From positions 2,475,962-2,539,961 of the forward strand of contig NZ_CP125669.1 of assembly GCF_030053775.1 (NCBI RefSeq): a stretch of DNA of 64,000 nucleotides, read 5' to 3'. The notes beneath the pieces are model-generated. The model made no database searches. It saw only the letters and a list, made by a program, of their open reading frames with translations, and was not told the DNA's origin. The translations under genes were made by a program, and so were the position numbers. Positions 62,597-64,000 of the stretch are shown piece after piece. This DNA is from Acinetobacter corruptisaponis (GTDB taxonomy: Bacteria > Pseudomonadota > Gammaproteobacteria > Pseudomonadales > Moraxellaceae). The stretch's first letter is position 1. Each line of letters begins with the position of its first letter.

Positions 62597-63487
62597 TTAG
62601 CGCTCTTTTTGTTTAGGCTTGTTCCATTTTAACTCACTGACCAATACCCCTAGAACCACCATTAAACCTCCCAGCAAGGCCAGTAAAGGCAGTCGCTCAC
62701 CCGCAATCCGCCCAAATAAGCCTGCCCAGACAGGTTCACCAGCATAGATGATTGCGGCACGGGTTGGATCAACCATACGCTGTGCCCAGTTCATCACGAA
62801 CTGAATCAGGGCACTGGCTAAACCTAGGGCCACAGCAATCAGCAGCAGTGCCCATGAAAATTCAGGAATCTTGTGTTCACCCACCATCGGCATACTGGCA
62901 AAAGAGAGGAGTGAGGCAACGGCAAGCTGAACCACCGTAACCCGCCTGAGATTGACCTTTCCAGCAAAATAACCAATCAAGATAATTTCCAGGGCAATCA
63001 CAAAGGCACAGATCAGGGTCAGCACCTGTCCGTAATTGAGGCGGATACTGGAGAAACCATTTCCCGTTAAAAGCACCAGACCTGTAAATGCCAGTGCTGT
63101 ACCCACCCATGTCATTAAACTGGGGCGTTTCTGGAAAATAACCCACATCAGGATTGGTACGAGTGGAACGTACAGGGCAGTCAGAAAGGCTGATTCACTG
63201 CTGAGGATGGTCTGTAGACCAATGGCCTGCGTGCCATAACCAATTGCAATCACTACACCAATTGCGGTGCCTGCCAGTGTTTCCTTTAGGGTTAACCCGC
63301 GAATGGAATTGATTGAGATCAGTAGGATGGCCAAGGCTGCGACAGCAAAACGACAGCCGACAAAAAACATGGGGCTACTAAAATTCAGGGCATATTGCAC
63401 TGCCAGAAATGTGCTGCCCCAGATCATGGTAATAAAAATAAGCGCAAACTGGGCAGCTCTGGGAGAGGAGGCGAGATGGGTTGGCAT
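62597..63487 (-). CDS. EamA / DMT-family transporter
   Basis: A 296-residue protein with about ten membrane helices in two EamA repeats. The first starts IFITMIWGSTFLAVQYAL and the second ISIDPTRAAIIYAGEPVWAGLFG-type (here VDPTRAAIIYAGEPVWAGLFGRIAGERLP). Such drug/metabolite transporters export small metabolites; the substrate cannot be told. It is convergent with the ABM gene, with 8 bp between the stops. Confidence 0.9.
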   Translation of the reverse strand: MPTHLASSPRAAQFALIFITMIWGSTFLAVQYALNFSSPMFFVGCRFAVAALAILLISINSIRGLTLKETLAGTAIGVVIAIGYGTQAIGLQTILSSESAFLTALYVPLVPILMWVIFQKRPSLMTWVGTALAFTGLVLLTGNGFSSIRLNYGQVLTLICAFVIALEIILIGYFAGKVNLRRVTVVQLAVASLLSFASMPMVGEHKIPEFSWALLLIAVALGLASALIQFVMNWAQRMVDPTRAAIIYAGEPVWAGLFGRIAGERLPLLALLGGLMVVLGVLVSELKWNKPKQKER

Positions 63488-63597
63488 GGTGTAGAAACAG
63501 TAAAAATCAACTTTATATTGTGTATAAACTGATAGCGTCTATGCAAGAGAAATCATCTGTTTCAGCGTGGATCAGGCAATTTATTCAACTCACAAAT

Positions 63598-63620
63598 AAA
63601 AAAAGAGCCTGACGGCTCTT
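63598..63620 (-). terminator. Terminator of hisA
   Basis: AAGAGCC (63603-63609) pairs with GGCTCTT (63614-63620). On the minus strand the stem is followed by a T run (the A tract at 63597-63604). Confidence 0.85.
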
Positions 63621-63635
63621 CTTTCAGTGCTTTGT

Positions 63636-64000
63636 TTAGAGGCGATCTTCATCCAGCAATAACTGAGCCTCACGAAGGTTCAGTGTACCCTCATAAATCG
63701 CACGGCCTGTAATCGCACCTAAAATACCTTTCTGGCCTTTCAGGTTGCGGACATCATCAAGGTTGGTGACACCACCTGAAGCGATCACAGGTAAGCCTGA
63801 GTATTCCGCTAAACTCACGGTTTGCTCAACGTTGACACCTTGCATCATGCCATCACGTGCAATGTCGGTATACACGATGCTGGAAACACCTGCATCTGCG
63901 AAACGCTTGGCCAGATCAGTTGCCTTGACATCGGTCACATTGGCCCAGCCATCGGTTGCGACCATACCGTTGATGGCATCAATCCCCACGATGATGTGGC
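63636..64000 (-). CDS. hisA: HisA, C-terminal part (truncated by window edge)
   Basis: The last 121 or so residues of the phosphoribosylformimino-AICAR ribotide isomerase of histidine synthesis. The visible part reads [21 protein letters not shown], then [18 protein letters not shown] with the family's catalytic aspartate, then [14 protein letters not shown] and [14 protein letters not shown]. The N-terminal half of the barrel lies beyond the right edge. It is leftward and has its own terminator. Normal total length is about 245 residues. Confidence 0.95.
   Translation of the reverse strand, partial: HIIVGIDAINGMVATDGWANVTDVKATDLAKRFADAGVSSIVYTDIARDGMMQGVNVEQTVSLAEYSGLPVIASGGVTNLDDVRNLKGQKGILGAITGRAIYEGTLNLREAQLLLDEDRL

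Overview
The window reads as a piece of an Acinetobacter chromosome. This is an inference from gene content: the DUF2939/DUF1304/TenA/DUF475 neighbours, a YajR-type MFS gene directly before ssb, kup beside tRNA-Ser(GGA), hisF/thrB/hisA, and a low-GC background. No rRNA or species marker is present, so the species is left open.

Layout. 1-9.8 kb is ordinary core: the end of a diguanylate cyclase, an XRE-type regulator with its own operator, uvrA, small membrane genes, tenA, a DUF475 membrane protein, an MFS transporter and ssb. 9.9-27.8 kb is a very AT-rich mobile island placed directly behind ssb. Its left arm is a tightly overlapping operon of three different tyrosine recombinases plus a small coiled-coil protein. 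Next come a GC-rich, strongly folded segment with competing pairings (possible regulatory RNA) and an unrecognised membrane protein. Two back-to-back defence-type operons follow. The leftward one has an MmeI-like adenine methylase, a superfamily 2 helicase, a small protein and a GIY-YIG nuclease. The rightward one has an XRE regulator, an Eco57I-like methylase and a PD-(D/E)XK-like nuclease. A perfect 42-bp palindrome lies between them and probably acts as their shared operator.

28-31.7 kb returns to core: pirin, an FAD oxidoreductase with a methyltransferase partner, and tRNA-Thr(TGU). 31.8-52.6 kb holds only the morphogenesis half of a Mu-like phage, from terminase to tail fibres. It has no early genes, transposase, lysis genes or small terminase. 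Several genes look damaged or recoded. The tail sheath lies in three frames with a lambda-type slippery heptamer at the first junction. One protein joins a gp43-like start to a gp45-like end, with gp44 missing. Four phage transcription units share a 20-bp intergenic box, each followed by a different hairpin that closes just before the start codon. A 53-codon HsdR-like fragment and a C-terminal stub of an integrase lie between the phage and tRNA-Ser.

53.6-64 kb is core again: kup, a DRGH nuclease, an AraC regulator divergent from a fatty-acid-hydroxylase-like gene, hisF, thrB, a cold-shock/DUF1294 protein, small genes, an EamA transporter and the end of hisA.

All family calls come from reading motifs in the translations. 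No database search was run.
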